Assembly: GCF_000716785.1 (NCBI RefSeq)
Contig: NZ_JNYY01000014.1
Location: 372,001-436,000, forward strand
Direction: 5' to 3'
DNA length: 64,000 bases
Source: Amycolatopsis vancoresmycina
GTDB lineage: Bacteria > Actinomycetota > Actinomycetes > Mycobacteriales > Pseudonocardiaceae
This document shows, piece after piece, positions 62,548 through 64,000 of this stretch (positions are counted from its first letter, which is position 1; the number at the start of each line of letters is the position of its first letter). The notes below the pieces were generated by a model. It saw only the letters and a list, made by a program, of their open reading frames with translations. It was not told the DNA's origin and searched no databases. The position numbers and the translations under genes were made by a program.

Positions 62548-63044
62548 CCGGCAGCCGGGTGGGGCGGCAGGCGCGGATCACCGAGCTGGTGTCGACCATG
62601 ACGATCCGCAGCCAGACCGAGCTGGCCAAGCTGCTGGCCGCCGAAGGCATCGAGGTCACGCAGGCGACGCTGTCTCGCGACCTCGACGAGCTGGGCGCGG
62701 TCAAGCTGCGCGGCCCGGACTCGGGGGCGCCGGTCTACGTCATCCCCGAGGACGGCAGTCCCGTCCGCGGGGTGCAGGGTGGCACGTCCCGGCTCTCCCG
62801 GCTGCTCGCGGAGCTGATGGTCTCGGCCGACTCGTCGGGCAACCTGATGGTGCTGCGGACGCCGCCGGGCGCGGCGCAGTTCCTCGCCAGCGCGATCGAC
62901 CGGGCCGCGCTCGAAGAGGTCGTCGGCTCGATCGCCGGGGACGACACCGTCGCCGTGATCGCCCGGGAACCGTTGACGGGCAAGGAACTGGCGGAGCGCT
63001 TCGCCACCCTCGCGCAGCGATCGGCGGACGAAGGATCGCCATGA
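62544..63044 (+). CDS. argR: Arginine repressor
   Basis: A 166-residue ArgR. N-terminal winged helix SQTELAKLLAAEGIEVTQAT then LSRDLDELGAVK; the C-terminal oligomerisation/arginine-binding domain has TPPGAAQFLASAIDRAA and GDDTVAVIAR. It represses this operon via ARG boxes when arginine is present. Its stop overlaps the start of the small ArgG-derived gene (ATGA). Confidence 0.95.
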   Translation: MTGSRVGRQARITELVSTMTIRSQTELAKLLAAEGIEVTQATLSRDLDELGAVKLRGPDSGAPVYVIPEDGSPVRGVQGGTSRLSRLLAELMVSADSSGNLMVLRTPPGAAQFLASAIDRAALEEVVGSIAGDDTVAVIAREPLTGKELAERFATLAQRSADEGSP

Positions 63045-63298
63045 TCGCCGACATCTTCCCGGCCGAGGGCGAGTTCCTGGCGCCGGACGAGGTCGTGATC
63101 ACCTTCGACCACGGGATCCCGGTGGCGATCGACGGCGAGACCGTCTCCGTCGCCGAAGCGCGCCGGATGTTGAGCGCGCGTGGCGAAGCGCAGAGAATCG
63201 GGCGCGGCGAAGCGTGCGCCGCACTCGAACGGCGGACCGGCCGCGGATGTGCCAGTGTCCGCCTGGTCCTGTACGACGGCCGGATCACGGTCGCCTGA
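63041..63298 (+). CDS. 85-residue ArgG-derived small protein at the argG position
   Basis: Coupled to argR by an ATGA overlap and followed by argH after 30 bases, exactly where argG stands in mycobacteria (argR-argG-argH). APDEVVITFDHGIPVAIDGE resembles an internal ArgG segment (PDEVVITFDxGVPVAIDG), and the end SVRLVLYDGRITVA resembles ArgG's late SGEIRMTLHGGRAVV. The ATP- and citrulline-binding parts are missing, so it cannot be an active synthetase. A full argG must be elsewhere if the strain makes arginine. Retained frame and good codon use suggest it is still translated. Confidence 0.7.
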   Translation: MIADIFPAEGEFLAPDEVVITFDHGIPVAIDGETVSVAEARRMLSARGEAQRIGRGEACAALERRTGRGCASVRLVLYDGRITVA

Positions 63299-63328
63299 AC
63301 ACACGAACACCGAGGAGAAGCGAGAACA

Positions 63329-64000
63329 GTGAGCGGGAACGAGCAGCCGGTGCAGCTCTGGGGCGGCCGGTTCGCCGGCGGTCCGGCGGAGGCCATGGCC
63401 GCGCTGAGCGCGTCGACGCACTTCGACTGGCGACTGGCGCCCTACGACATCGCCGGGTCGCGCGCGCACGCCCGCGTGCTGCGCAAGGCGGGGCTGCTCA
63501 CCGACGACGAGCTGACCGGCATGCTGGCCGCCCTGGACGCGCTCGCCCAGGACGTCGCGTCGGGGGAGTTCACCCCGACGGTCGCCGACGAAGACGTGCA
63601 CACGGCCCTCGAACGCGGCCTCCTCGAGCGCGCGGGCACGGAACTCGGCGGCAAGCTGCGTGCCGGCCGGTCCCGCAACGACCAGGTGGCCACGCTGTTC
63701 CGGATGTGGCTGCGCGACGCCGCCCGCCGGGTCGTCGCGGGCACCCTGGAGGTCGTCGACGCGCTGGTGTCGCAGGCGAAGCGGCACCCGGACGCGATCC
63801 TGCCCGGCCGCACACACCTGCAGCACGCGCAGCCGGTGCTGCTCGCCCACCACCTGATGGCCCACGGCCAGGCGCTCCTGCGGGACGTCTCGCGCCTGCA
63901 GGACTGGGACGCCCGCACGGCCGAGTCGCCGTACGGCTCGGGCGCGCTCGCCGGCTCGTCGCTGGGTCTCGACCCCGAGGCCGTCGCCGAGGAGCTGGGC
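63329..64000 (+). CDS. argH: Argininosuccinate lyase, N-terminal part
   Basis: Runs off the right edge; 224 codons are visible from a GTG with GAGGAGAAG upstream. LWGGRFAGGPAEAMAALSAS, DEDVHTALERGL, GGKLRAGRSRNDQVATLFRM and GRTHLQHAQPVLLAHHLMAH are ArgH signatures, including the catalytic His of THLQHAQP. It splits argininosuccinate into arginine and fumarate. The lyase signature loop lies beyond the window. Confidence 0.97.
   Translation, partial: MSGNEQPVQLWGGRFAGGPAEAMAALSASTHFDWRLAPYDIAGSRAHARVLRKAGLLTDDELTGMLAALDALAQDVASGEFTPTVADEDVHTALERGLLERAGTELGGKLRAGRSRNDQVATLFRMWLRDAARRVVAGTLEVVDALVSQAKRHPDAILPGRTHLQHAQPVLLAHHLMAHGQALLRDVSRLQDWDARTAESPYGSGALAGSSLGLDPEAVAEELG

Overview
The window comes from a high-GC actinomycete, most likely an Amycolatopsis or close Pseudonocardiaceae relative. 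Supporting signs are very high GC at third codon positions, frequent GTG starts, the infC-rpmI-rplT and argCJBDFR..H orders, an infC gene that starts with ATC, and a truncated first gene whose N-terminus closely resembles the exo-beta-D-glucosaminidase CsxA described from Amycolatopsis orientalis. Identifications rest on recognised motifs and remembered families; no searches were run.

Layout. 1-9300: csxA fragment with a palindromic operator, a membrane-anchored Nudix-like protein, a YchJ-like protein, a six-repeat PLL-type propeller, RNase HI, a Crp/Fnr regulator, a 14-codon micro-ORF ahead of a 15-bp hairpin, a DUF1684 protein, an exported AMIN-like protein and a UvrD-like helicase. 9300-15300: an accessory region with visibly lower GC around a DNA methyltransferase/Mrr-nuclease fusion, then PadR, small unknown proteins, CutA, and two genes that are each broken by a one-base frameshift (an XRE-TPR regulator and a small membrane protein). 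15300-30950: core and housekeeping genes: metallo-beta-lactamase-fold hydrolase, acyltransferase 3, uvrA, a SigL-like ECF sigma/anti-sigma operon with a matching promoter, MFS exporter/HxlR pair, C4-dicarboxylate carrier with its two-component system, and a secreted M64 peptidase.

30951-43110 is the most interesting part. A collinear minus-strand set (PLP-dependent dehydratase, N-acyl deacylase, GntP permease, Tat-exported lactonase, sugar-binding lipoprotein, two ABC permeases, GH20 hexosaminidase) faces a plus-strand set (PfkB/KDG-type kinase, IclR regulator, RidA). A DasR-type dre palindrome precedes the lactonase, and tandem IclR-like boxes lie between the two divergent arms. Together they read as a route for oxidised amino sugars (N-acetylglucosaminate, the C1-oxidised end of chitin): lactone opening, uptake, deacetylation, deamination to 2-keto-3-deoxygluconate and phosphorylation, beside chitobiose uptake and hydrolysis.

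43126-64000: acdS with a GntR regulator whose start codon sits in a perfect 20-bp palindrome; DUF1844, infC, rpmI, rplT, an RNA methyltransferase, pheS and pheT (with an acidic insertion); a 21-bp minisatellite; an AlkD-like protein; a secreted tripeptidyl aminopeptidase; a WYL regulator next to a 69-bp tandem repeat; and the arginine operon argC-J-B-D-F-R-(small ArgG-derived ORF)-argH, running off the right edge. No tRNA, rRNA, CRISPR array, integrase or transposase was seen.
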